Notes: generated by a model from the letters alone, not told the origin. A stretch of 5,928 nucleotides of DNA from Actinomycetes bacterium (GCA_021844725.1 JAKBSX010000213.1:1-5928); one strand, 5' to 3'. Numbered from the stretch's first letter, positions 1-5,555 are shown. Made by a program: numbers and translations.

Positions 1-257
1 TTCCGATCTAAACCCAGATAACATTTGTACCTTCAGGGTCGAGTGCGCGCATAATAGTATCGTTTCCATCAGTATTGGTTTTTTTGTTCTACCTACATTT
101 AAGCAGGGAAAAGTCGACAACGGAATGGGAGCTATTGTGTAAGGCGAATTACCTGTTCAAAGGCTGCATTGCCTGTCTGAGCGGCTCCTAACTTATTTAC
201 ATTAATAACGCTACTAGCTATCGTCTCCGGATAACGACCAGGAGACTCCGAATTCGA
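1..257. other. Non-coding left edge with adapter-like start and a small inverted repeat
   Basis: No convincing gene is seen here. The first nine bases, TTCCGATCT, equal the 3' end of the standard Illumina adapter, so the extreme left end may not be genomic. A run of seven T lies near position 80, with no clear stem in front of it. An inverted repeat GTCTCC (223-228) / GGAGAC (241-246) with a 12-nt loop sits just before the open frame at 258, followed by the 8-bp palindrome CGAATTCG (249-256). Its role is unknown. The frame used by the 258 open frame stays open back to 192, just after a TAA, so coding sequence could begin earlier without a recognisable start. Confidence 0.4.
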
Positions 258-650
258 GTGAGACGAGCGTCAATAATGTGGGGCGCGCTTGTACCACATA
301 TCGCTCCAAAAACATATCCAGTCAACGGTCAGTTCGCAAAGCTATTGGGTGAGCATTATCCCGGAAATGGCCTAAACCCTCGGCAAGAGATCCTTGTCGG
401 AGGTGCCCGAATTGTTGATGCCGTGATTACTCACGCAGTGATGTCATACGAAGGATCCGTTCGTCTGCTTACCTTTAAGGGTGGTCAACCGTTGCCATGT
501 TCTTCCATGGTTCCCGCAGGAACTGCATTTGAGGCAACGCTCCGAGTCCTGTGGATCCTCGATCCCATGGCCTCAAAAAACTTACTGTTGGCGAGAATCG
601 CAGCCACGCAATTTGAAGAATTATACGAAAGCCGCAAGTTATACCGTTAA
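258..650 (+). CDS. Doubtful hypothetical protein, possibly the front of a degraded gene
   Basis: This is an open frame of 130 codons starting with GTG; an in-frame ATG lies at 276. Neither start has a well-spaced ribosome binding site: the nearest GGAG (241-244) is 13 nt before the GTG. I do not recognise the protein. It has no obvious signal peptide, membrane span or catalytic motif. The central part (residues about 45-105) alternates hydrophobic and polar residues like a beta-rich domain, for example ITHAVMSYEGSVRLLTF. The TAA at 648-650 may not be the natural end, because the same frame continues with protein-like sequence through a TAG at 714-716 to a TAA at 810-812. I infer either a short orphan gene or the first part of a pseudogene. 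A chance open frame cannot be excluded. Confidence 0.3.
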   Translation: MRRASIMWGALVPHIAPKTYPVNGQFAKLLGEHYPGNGLNPRQEILVGGARIVDAVITHAVMSYEGSVRLLTFKGGQPLPCSSMVPAGTAFEATLRVLWILDPMASKNLLLARIAATQFEELYESRKLYR

Positions 651-1168
651 TTACCTGACGAACTCAGTGAAGAGCCATTACTTCAGAATCAAATGCGAAA
701 CGAGTCCTTGAAGTAGTCACTATCCGCAATTTGGTTTACAGTAATTGGTTACGGCAAATCAGATAAGGTGGTCACGCCAGAGGGGAGCAAGCTGCCTTTC
801 CCTTTGGGATAACTGATGCATCAAAGCTATGGTGGGCAGGAGTTTACGCCTATCGTTGGCTTTCGATATTTACTCGCGCTGGATTTACTTTTGCCCTCTA
901 GCTCGACGCTCCTGTTGCAGTAGTCGATTTGAAAGATACATATCTCGTGAAGACTTATTCTTCGGGGCCCAAACGGTGGCCTTGGGCGCAGCAATTTATT
1001 TTTCTACTTTCCAACCTGCCTGCAGTTCAGCAAGCCACCGGATAGGACATTACAATCTGGGGTTCAGGCACCAACCCCGATGTGCGCTTCGATAACCCCG
1101 ATGTGGCAATAATACACAAAGGAAACAGGGTCCCTGATCTCTCTCGCCCTTGCTTGGGTCAGAATTGA
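651..1168 (+). pseudogene. Decayed coding sequence of unknown family, split over two frames
   Basis: Two frames read like protein, but neither is intact. The frame of the 258 open frame continues past its TAA (648-650) and a TAG (714-716) and includes the segment VIGYGKSDKVVTPEGSKLPF before a TAA at 810-812. From about 767 the second frame takes over, with FPFGITDASKLWWAGVYAYR, then a TAG at 899-901, then DAPVAVVDLKDTYLVKTYSS, then a TAG at 1043-1045, then ITIWGSGTNPDVRFDNPDVA, ending at a TGA (1166-1168). The richness in W, G, Y and D would be unusual for random DNA. I infer a gene inactivated by at least one frameshift and several nonsense changes. The family is not recognised, and the link between the two frames is not proven. 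An open frame at 829-1095 in the third frame is probably a by-product. Confidence 0.35.
1073..1105 (+). repeat. 12-nt direct repeat, 21-nt period
   Basis: AACCCCGATGTG occurs at 1073-1084 and again at 1094-1105. The period of 21 nt is a multiple of three. In the second frame of the decayed coding region it encodes N-P-D-V twice (NPDVRFDNPDV). This supports a former coding origin with a small internal duplication. Confidence 0.6.
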
Positions 1169-1285
1169 TTCAACCGACGAGCCATTCGTTTAAACCGATT
1201 AGCAGCTACGGATTTGAAGCCGGGAGTCGGCTTTGAGGGAGTCCTTCGGTGGATTTAGATTTAAATTGCTTGATATTAATAAATT

Positions 1286-1313
1286 TTGACCTCGGCGTTT
1301 GACTGACCATAGT
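1286..1313 (+). promoter_or_regulatory. Weak candidate promoter for the alcohol dehydrogenase
   Basis: TTGACC (1286-1291) resembles a -35 box and CATAGT (1308-1313) matches four of six -10 bases, with a 16-nt spacer. The AT-rich stretch immediately upstream could act as an UP element. The match is modest and the site lies about 160 nt before the start codon, so a closer promoter not recognised here is possible. Confidence 0.22.
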
Positions 1314-1462
1314 AGCTGAGGCACCAGGGAGTTATCATTTCAGTTGTGCTCGCTAGTGCAGCACTTTAAAGAGGTAGCAGCCTAGTAACATCGTCCTTCC
1401 ATTGCATTAAGTGAACAATAGAACTAGCCTCGGCTTGGCGGATTACTTAGCCGCTGTGCATT

Positions 1463-1468
1463 AGGAGG
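1463..1468 (+). promoter_or_regulatory. Strong ribosome binding site for the alcohol dehydrogenase
   Basis: AGGAGG lies 6 nt before the ATG at 1475. It is a full match to the anti-Shine-Dalgarno core and fixes the start codon, since no alternative start is better placed. Confidence 0.9.
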
Positions 1469-1474
1469 TGCTAC

Positions 1475-2527
1475 ATGAAAGCTCTCGTCTATCAGGGACC
1501 TACCAAGATGAGCTGGTTGGACGTTCCTAACCCAAAGATTGAAGTGTCAACCGATGTAATAGTTAAAATGAAAGCAACGACAATCTGTGGAACTGATTTA
1601 CACATCCTCAAGGGCGATGTGCCCGAAGTAGAGATCGGGCGTATTCTCGGCCATGAGGGAGTTGGCATAGTTACCGAAGTAGGATCTGGCGTTACGAACT
1701 TAGCTGTTGGCGATGAAGTGATCCTTTCCTGCGTAAGCTCATGTGGACGATGTTCGAACTGCAAAAAGGGACTTTACAGCCATTGTCTTGATCCTGAAGG
1801 AACTGCTGGGATTGGCTGGATTTTTGGCTATATGATCGATGGTACCCAAGCCGAATATGTGCGTGTTCCTTTCGCAGAGAATTCGGTTTACAAGGTCCCT
1901 TCTGGTATGACTGACGCTGAAGCGATCCTGCTGTCGGATATTCTTCCGACTGGATTCGAAATTGGCGTGCAATATGGACATGTAAAGCCTGGCGATGTAG
2001 TAGCAGTCATAGGTTCGGGGCCAGTGGGGTTATCCGCTGTTATGACTTCCCGTTTATATGGTCCCTCTAAGGTAATTGCTGTCGACCTTGACAATGCTCG
2101 TCTTGGTCGTGCTAGGGACTTTGGTGCGACTGACACAGTTAATTCCGGTGATCCAGACTGGAAGGAACAGATATTCGCTCTGACTGACGGGCTGGGGGTG
2201 GATGTGGCGATCGAGGCTGTTGGGGTGCCTATCACCTTCACAATGGCTACTCAAATTGTGCGTCCTGGTGGCAATGTCGCCAACATTGGTGTGCATGGAA
2301 AGGCAGTTGAGCTGGCACTCAATGAACTCTGGATTTCCAACATTAATATCTCGATGGGCCTTGTAAGTACTAATACGCTTGGAATGCTTCTCAAATTAGT
2401 AGCTGAGCATAAATTGCCGGCAGAGAAATTTGTTACCCATACTTTCTCCTTTGATCAGATTCTTGATGCTTATGACATTTTTGGCCACGCTGCGGAGCAT
2501 GACACCCTGAAAGTCCTCATCCACTAA
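1475..2527 (+). CDS. Zinc-dependent medium-chain alcohol dehydrogenase
   Basis: The product is a cytosolic oxidoreductase of the medium-chain dehydrogenase family that interconverts an alcohol and an aldehyde or ketone using a nicotinamide cofactor. At 350 residues it has the usual full length. The N-terminal GroES-like domain carries the catalytic-zinc motif C38-G-T-D-L-H43 and the zinc signature beginning G59-H60-E61. D155 falls where a third zinc ligand would be expected. The structural-zinc cysteines C90, C93, C96 and C104 are all present. The Rossmann domain has the nucleotide loop GSGPVG (180-185). The acidic tip VDLD (203-206) favours NAD over NADP by analogy with known members. An E-A-V-G motif (247-250) and the segment around RPGG (263-266) are typical of the family. 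The ATG follows a strong ribosome binding site. No partner gene is close on either side, so it appears monocistronic. The substrate cannot be deduced; secondary alcohols, diols and simple primary alcohols are all possible. Confidence 0.95.
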   Translation: MKALVYQGPTKMSWLDVPNPKIEVSTDVIVKMKATTICGTDLHILKGDVPEVEIGRILGHEGVGIVTEVGSGVTNLAVGDEVILSCVSSCGRCSNCKKGLYSHCLDPEGTAGIGWIFGYMIDGTQAEYVRVPFAENSVYKVPSGMTDAEAILLSDILPTGFEIGVQYGHVKPGDVVAVIGSGPVGLSAVMTSRLYGPSKVIAVDLDNARLGRARDFGATDTVNSGDPDWKEQIFALTDGLGVDVAIEAVGVPITFTMATQIVRPGGNVANIGVHGKAVELALNELWISNINISMGLVSTNTLGMLLKLVAEHKLPAEKFVTHTFSFDQILDAYDIFGHAAEHDTLKVLIH

Positions 2528-2545
2528 CGCGAAGATAGCTCGCGT
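2527..2545 (+). terminator. Weak hairpin directly after the alcohol dehydrogenase stop
   Basis: ACGCGA (2527-2532) and TCGCGT (2540-2545) form a perfect 6-bp stem with a 7-nt loop, beginning on the last base of the TAA stop. No T-run follows, so intrinsic termination would be inefficient. It may instead protect the 3' end or be incidental. Confidence 0.25.
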
Positions 2546-2631
2546 ACCGTAGCAGATGGAGGTTAACAGCCGTAGGTATTGGTTCAAGGGGTGACCCCGG
2601 TAACAGAATTCCCCCAATTGTAGAAACCAGC

Positions 2632-2943
2632 ATGTGGACTGGATGGTCAGCGAACGTCGTGGTATTGGTTCAGGCGGGTACGGATATTGGAACAGGTGAT
2701 TTAGCGGTATTGGTGACGACGCAAGTTGAGACCCGAGAGGTGACTCTCATCTCGGGGGTCTATGGGCCCGGCCCGTTTAATGGCGAAGTCTTCGTATCAC
2801 CTAAATTAAAGGGAGATCTCAGAGTAATCTCAGTATCTGGCAACATTGCAGCTCGTGGGCATCGCTACCCAGTCCTGTTTCAATATCGACACCAGTACTT
2901 TTGGGAGTTTAGAATCTACCGACATACATATGTTGGTAGATGA
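2632..2943 (+). CDS. Doubtful small hypothetical protein, perhaps a gene remnant
   Basis: This is an open frame of 103 codons with ATG at 2632 but no ribosome binding site at the right distance. The frame stays open upstream to 2539, just after a TAG, without another good start. Residues about 9-75 look like a beta-strand-rich extracellular-type domain with alternating valine and threonine. Two similar segments, VVLVQ (10-14) and AVLVTT (25-30), lie 15 residues apart and share the DNA word GGTATTGGT. The last 30 residues become rich in aromatic and basic residues and overlap a near-palindrome (2914-2941), which suggests the natural C-terminus is lost. I do not recognise a family. It could be the surviving middle of a surface protein or a chance open frame. 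Confidence 0.3.
   Translation: MWTGWSANVVVLVQAGTDIGTGDLAVLVTTQVETREVTLISGVYGPGPFNGEVFVSPKLKGDLRVISVSGNIAARGHRYPVLFQYRHQYFWEFRIYRHTYVGR
2914..2941. repeat. 28-nt near-perfect palindrome
   Basis: The left arm ATCTACC-G-ACATA (2914-2926) and right arm TATGT-T-GGTAGAT (2929-2941) pair over 13 positions with a single G-T wobble, leaving essentially no loop. As RNA it would fold into a stem of about 12 bp. No T-run follows on either side, so it is not a classical terminator. A dimeric-regulator operator, a small inverted-repeat element or a 3'-end hairpin are possible readings. Confidence 0.6.
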
Positions 2944-3223
2944 AATCTCGATTATGTATACTTTGTCGATGAAAGCCACGTCATTCCATCTAATGCAATG
3001 TAGTTAGGTGTTTCGCTTCGATTCGAGTGCTTGATAAAAGGTTGCTCTGCTCTAATTGTGAACGCGGGAATGAGCGAATATGGTGCCGGGATAACTTCCG
3101 GAAACTTCTCATGTTGTCTTCTAAATTTTTCGACGGGTGGTACAGGACCTTGAATGGTAGATCAAATCTAGGCGTATTTCAGCAGGCTTGGCAATCTGCC
3201 TATTACTTTCTGCCAATTTGATG
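2944..3223. other. Intergenic region upstream of the NfeD-SPFH operon
   Basis: Nothing supported as a gene is seen. A 64-codon open frame at 3027-3221 lacks a ribosome binding site and has a composition rich in Cys, Arg and Trp, so it is probably spurious. Near the right end, TTGGCA (3188-3193) and TGCCAA (3211-3216) form an inverted repeat spanning 29 nt just before the presumed promoter, which could be an operator. Confidence 0.4.
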
Positions 3224-3229
3224 TATGAT
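3224..3229 (+). promoter_or_regulatory. Candidate -10 box for the NfeD-SPFH operon
   Basis: TATGAT (3224-3229), within the AT-rich run TGTATGATAAT, fits a -10 element five of six. No good -35 is seen at 17 nt, although the inverted repeat TTGGCA...TGCCAA lies directly upstream. Transcription would begin near 3236, about 25 nt before the preferred NfeD start at 3261. This is a reason to reject the earlier ATG at 3225, which would sit inside the promoter. Confidence 0.35.
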
Positions 3230-3260
3230 AATTACATATTTAGGAATTGAGGTGGGTCCA

Positions 3261-3749
3261 ATGATATTGGTCTCATTTGTCCTTCTGGCGATTGTAGTTT
3301 TTGGTGCGCTATCGAGTTTTCATCTCGGATCACATGTTCTTCTCGCTTCTGGAGTAATAGGTGCAGTTGCTTCCTTGGTGTTGCTAGCAGATGTAGTTTT
3401 TCTAGCCAACGTAGCGTCAATGGTGTTAACCATAATTGTCTTAGCTGGGATCTTAATATTTTGTATTGCATTGGCTGTTATGGGTATGAGTGGGGTCATG
3501 GGCGCCAGACGAGTGGTTGATCCCAAGAGTTCTGCATCAAAGTTACTGCAGGCAGAAGGTGTTGCGGTTACAGATCTGACCCCGCAGGGTACAGTTCGAG
3601 TTCTTGGAGAAACCTGGACGGCCGAGTCTCTTTCGGGTTCTGTTAAGGCCGGCGTGGATGTATATGTTGCGGAGATCGATGGTATCCGCCTAAAGGTATG
3701 GGCCAATCCTGAACATTCACGTAACCTAGAACAGGGGAGCAAGGCATGA
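3261..3749 (+). CDS. Short NfeD-like membrane protein with C-terminal OB-fold
   Basis: NfeD-family proteins are integral membrane partners of SPFH proteins; the soluble C-terminal domain is a small beta-barrel. I chose the ATG at 3261 (162 residues) because GAGGTGGG (3249-3256) lies just before it. An in-frame ATG at 3225 would give 174 residues but has no ribosome binding site. Hydrophobic segments lie at about residues 2-18, 26-47 and 52-76. After a basic turn (GARR, 81-84), residues 99-148 match the OB-fold, with the typical G-T-V-R-V-x-G-E-x-W-x-A-x-S pattern at 110-123. This is the short type without the ClpP-like protease domain of long NfeD proteins, so no proteolytic role is expected. 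Its TGA overlaps the ATG of the SPFH gene (ATGA, 3746-3749), which implies translational coupling and a joint complex. It probably acts in membrane microdomain organisation or envelope stress; the exact role is unknown. Confidence 0.88.
   Translation: MILVSFVLLAIVVFGALSSFHLGSHVLLASGVIGAVASLVLLADVVFLANVASMVLTIIVLAGILIFCIALAVMGMSGVMGARRVVDPKSSASKLLQAEGVAVTDLTPQGTVRVLGETWTAESLSGSVKAGVDVYVAEIDGIRLKVWANPEHSRNLEQGSKA
3733..3739 (+). promoter_or_regulatory. Ribosome binding site for the SPFH gene inside nfeD
   Basis: AGGGGAG lies 6 nt before the ATG at 3746, within the last codons of the NfeD gene. With the 4-nt ATGA overlap, it supports coupled translation of the two proteins. Confidence 0.7.
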
Positions 3750-4699
3750 TAGTTGCATTCAGTGTTTCGATAGCAGTTCTGGCGGTTCTGGTGTTGGTTG
3801 CTTCAAGGTCGGCGCGAATCATACGTGAATATCAAAGAGTGGTTTTGTTTCGACTTGGTCGTTCAGTTGGAGCCAAGGGACCGGGATTGATTTTCATCAA
3901 CCCAATTACTGATCGGATTTCGTTGGTGGATCTTCGTGAGCTTTTTTTGGAGATTCCACACCAAACTGCTATCACCAAAGACAACGCAGCAATTTCAATA
4001 GATTTCATTATGTTTTACAAAGTTTTAGATCCAGTGATGTCGGTCGTTCAAGTTCGGGACTTTTCCGGGGCGGCGTTGAATATAGCGGCAACTACTTTAC
4101 GAAGTGTTGTTGGCGAAATGACTCTTGATGATGTTCTTTCAAAGAGGGAGGAAATGAACAATGCCCTTAGAACCAAATTGGATGATGTTACTGAGCGTTG
4201 GGGTGTGAAAGTAACAAACGTGGAGGTACGTGAGATAAACCCTCCTCCGGCAGTTCAGGAGGCTATGACTAGGCAGATGTCAGCAGAGCGAACCCGCAGA
4301 GCCGTGGTTACCGAGTCAGAGGGCCAACGTCAAGCGGCAATCACTGTGGCCGAGGGCCAGAAACAATCTGCAATACTTGCAGCTGAAGGGCAGCGCCAGG
4401 CAGTAATTCTTGCTGCTGAAGCAGAGAAGACTTCTGCCGTCCTAAGAGCCCAAGGACTGGCGGGAGCTCTTGATGCCGTGACTGGTTCTGCGCATGACGC
4501 AGATCCTAATACCATGGCATTGCAATACCTAGACGCCCTAAGACAGATGGCTAGCGCTCCATCTACAAAGTTTGTTTTGCCGATGGAACTAACCAACTTA
4601 CTTGCTGGAGTACGCAACCTTGCCGAACAGTTCCCCACGACCACTTCCAAATCTGGCTCTTCTAAGCCTATTGATATATCAGGTAATGGTAACGGTTAA
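3746..4699 (+). CDS. Stomatin/slipin-type SPFH (band 7) membrane protein
   Basis: This is a 317-residue protein of normal slipin length. An N-terminal membrane segment (about 2-20) lacks a cleavage site and acts as an anchor, placing the rest in the cytoplasm. The SPFH domain runs from about 27 to 190. Family landmarks include EYQRVVLFRLGR (28-39), GPGL (45-48), TKDN (77-80), RSVVGEMTLDDVLSKRE (119-135) and VREINPP (161-167). It is followed by a striking run of four 11-residue repeats (192-235) starting E-G-Q-[RK]-Q, predicted to form the long helix by which SPFH proteins oligomerise into rings or cages. The short C-terminal tail (after about 298) is polar and rich in Ser, Gly and Asn. It is the downstream gene of a coupled pair with the NfeD-like gene, a conserved arrangement. 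Known relatives form detergent-resistant microdomains and affect membrane protein quality control. The specific client here is unknown. Confidence 0.95.
   Translation: MIVAFSVSIAVLAVLVLVASRSARIIREYQRVVLFRLGRSVGAKGPGLIFINPITDRISLVDLRELFLEIPHQTAITKDNAAISIDFIMFYKVLDPVMSVVQVRDFSGAALNIAATTLRSVVGEMTLDDVLSKREEMNNALRTKLDDVTERWGVKVTNVEVREINPPPAVQEAMTRQMSAERTRRAVVTESEGQRQAAITVAEGQKQSAILAAEGQRQAVILAAEAEKTSAVLRAQGLAGALDAVTGSAHDADPNTMALQYLDALRQMASAPSTKFVLPMELTNLLAGVRNLAEQFPTTTSKSGSSKPIDISGNGNG
4319..4450 (+). repeat. Four 11-codon repeats in the SPFH coiled-coil helix
   Basis: Residues 192-202, 203-213, 214-224 and 225-235 each begin with Glu. The first three share E-G-Q-[RK]-Q-x-[AV]-I and the fourth has drifted (E-A-E-K-T-S-A-V-L). 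An 11-residue period matches a hendecad coiled coil or long straight helix, as expected after the SPFH domain. The repeat is protein-level; the DNA copies are not identical. Confidence 0.8.
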
Positions 4700-4751
4700 T
4701 CATCGTCGTTATCAATCGATAGCCGTGATTTGAGTTCTGATGAGAACAAAT
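4688..4751 (+). terminator. Weak paired hairpins at the end of the NfeD-SPFH operon
   Basis: GGTAACG (4688-4694) pairs with CGTTATC (4707-4713) with one wobble, straddling the SPFH stop codon. A second hairpin, GTTCT (4734-4738) / AGAAC (4743-4747), follows and can be flanked by ATTT/AAAT pairing. Neither is followed by a T-run, so an intrinsic terminator is doubtful. This is the only secondary structure seen between the operon and the recombinase remnant. Confidence 0.22.
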
Positions 4752-5197
4752 AGCGTTTGCACTCTATAATTTTGGCACACGCAAAGCCAAGACCCTCAGT
4801 ATTACCCGTAATCGCAAAAAGGCCGGTTCGAAGGTTGTATTTGGCGATTTGACGATTGCTGGATCCGGGCGTGTTATTCCTCTACCTGACTTTTTGGTAG
4901 ATGTTCTAGATATCCACAGGAAGGCTCAGACAGCTGAAAAAGGGTATTTGCTCAGTCTCAGTATAGCCTGGGCCGAACCAGAAGCTCTTTTTACGACCGT
5001 GATCGGCCATTATCTTGATCCTGATAATACTTCGAAACTATTAAAACTTTGTGCGGACGAGCTGGAATAGGGGAGTGGCAGTTGCACGAGCTCAGGCATT
5101 CCGCAGTATCTTTCATGCAAAAAGGGGTGCTGCTAGAAGTCCTCGCCGACATATTCATAGATTGCAGATAACTAACTCTACTGCTTTGTTTGGGTAG
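4744..5197 (+). pseudogene. Tyrosine recombinase (phage-type integrase) remnant, truncated and frameshifted
   Basis: The frame open from 4744 holds a recognisable part of the integrase catalytic domain: a beta-hairpin region, then RVIPLPDFLVDVL (the conserved R-x-[IV]-P-L-P stretch), then LFTTVIGHYLDPDN, equivalent to the usual F-T-x-x-x-G-x-x-[LI]-D-P. It stops at a TAG (5068-5070). The next frame continues seamlessly with GIGEWQLHELRHSAVSFM, carrying the H-x-L-R-H catalytic box (H at 5085, R at 5094, H at 5097), until a TAA at 5169-5171. A second shift gives a weak match to the final I-T-x-x-T region (to a TAG at 5197), without a clear tyrosine nucleophile. The N-terminal DNA-binding and core-binding domains and the first catalytic arginine are absent. 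Such enzymes integrate prophages and genomic islands. This copy is dead, with at least one frameshift near 5053-5061. A TTG at 4849 that could be read as a start is not a real one. Confidence 0.8.
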
Positions 5198-5208
5198 TTT
5201 CAGACTGT

Positions 5209-5394
5209 TTGGCTGCTCTGAGTTTTCGCATAGATTTTCCTTTCAAATCAAGCCTGATGGAAGAGAGATCATGGAGGAATCTAGAACACGTCGGTTCAGA
5301 CATTCTTCCATATATAGTGATTTTCTACAATCGCCAACGGCTTCATTCAACTCTGTCATACTTGACGCCCCAACAATGCGAAGATAGGTTCAAC
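5209..5394 (+). pseudogene. 3' fragment of an IS3-family transposase (OrfB, DDE domain)
   Basis: Codons 12-61 of an open frame running to 5538 match the C-terminal end of the IS3-family integrase-core domain. FKSSLMEE corresponds to the F-x-x-L-K-x-E segment that carries the last acidic catalytic residue. FYNRQRLHSTLSYLTPQQCEDRF corresponds in order to the family signature Y-N-x-x-R-x-H-S-x-L-x-Y-x-x-P-x-x-[FY]-E. Nothing of the earlier DDE residues or of OrfA lies upstream, because the recombinase remnant ends about 12 nt before. The element is therefore a truncated, inactive relic. The frame stays open for 48 more codons after F61, but that tail (to 5538) resembles no transposase and runs into a hairpin, so I end the feature at 5394. 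No intact terminal inverted repeat could be recognised. Confidence 0.72.
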
Positions 5395-5490
5395 CAACAA
5401 AATGAAAGTGAGGGAGATTGCACAAGCCTTGTGTCATTGAAATCTGTCACCGAAGTGCAAGGCAGGCTACAGGATCAACAATTTGGGAAA

Positions 5491-5533
5491 CGACGGACAG
5501 GGGAAAGGCCGGATGCCTTCTCCCTGTCCGTCG
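5491..5533 (-). terminator. Strong hairpin, probable terminator of the minus-strand repeat gene
   Basis: CGACGGACAGGG (5491-5502) and CCCTGTCCGTCG (5522-5533) are perfectly complementary over 12 bp. After one wobble and one mismatch, the stem continues with AAGGC (5505-5509) / GCCTT (5515-5519), leaving the loop CGGAT. It lies 22 nt beyond the stop codon of the minus-strand gene, where a terminator is expected. On the minus strand the stem is followed by TTTCCCAAATTG, a short and imperfect U-tract. On the plus strand no T-run follows. A transposon end is an alternative. Confidence 0.55.
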
Positions 5534-5555
5534 ACTGAATCAAATGTCTAATTAA

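Larger units (their letters stand above)
1169..1474. other. Non-coding leader region upstream of the alcohol dehydrogenase
   Basis: No open frame of note is present. The region contains a perfect 6-bp hairpin, AAGCCG (1217-1222) / CGGCTT (1228-1233), with a 5-nt loop. The stem can be lengthened by wobble pairs at its base. No T-run follows, so it is at best a poor terminator for whatever was upstream. A very AT-rich block (about 1256-1286) precedes a possible promoter. The rest, up to the ribosome binding site at 1463-1468, would be a 5' leader of roughly 150 nt if that promoter is the one used. Confidence 0.5.

Noticed and set aside
899..1045. Amber (TAG) readthrough or recoding to explain the two in-frame TAG codons
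   Set aside because: Stops of more than one kind and a frame change occur across the same region, and intact genes here use TAA and TGA normally. Decay explains it more simply.
829..1095. 88-codon open frame as an independent gene
   Set aside because: It has no ribosome binding site, an unusual composition rich in Cys, Ser and Arg, and overlaps a more protein-like alternate frame. It is probably a by-product of the decayed region.
3027..3221. 64-codon open frame as a small gene
   Set aside because: No ribosome binding site, no recognisable domain, a random-looking composition, and it runs into the presumed promoter of the NfeD gene.
4821..4850. GGTTCGA as a tRNA T-arm
   Set aside because: No acceptor, D or anticodon arms can be built around it, and it lies within the integrase coding remnant.
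4849..5070. A complete 73-residue protein starting at TTG
   Set aside because: Integrase homology continues upstream of the TTG in the same frame and downstream in another frame, so this is a slice of a pseudogene.
5190..5387. 65-codon open frame overlapping the IS3 fragment
   Set aside because: It is the out-of-frame shadow of the transposase remnant; the conserved Y-N-R and H-S-T-L motifs lie in the other frame.
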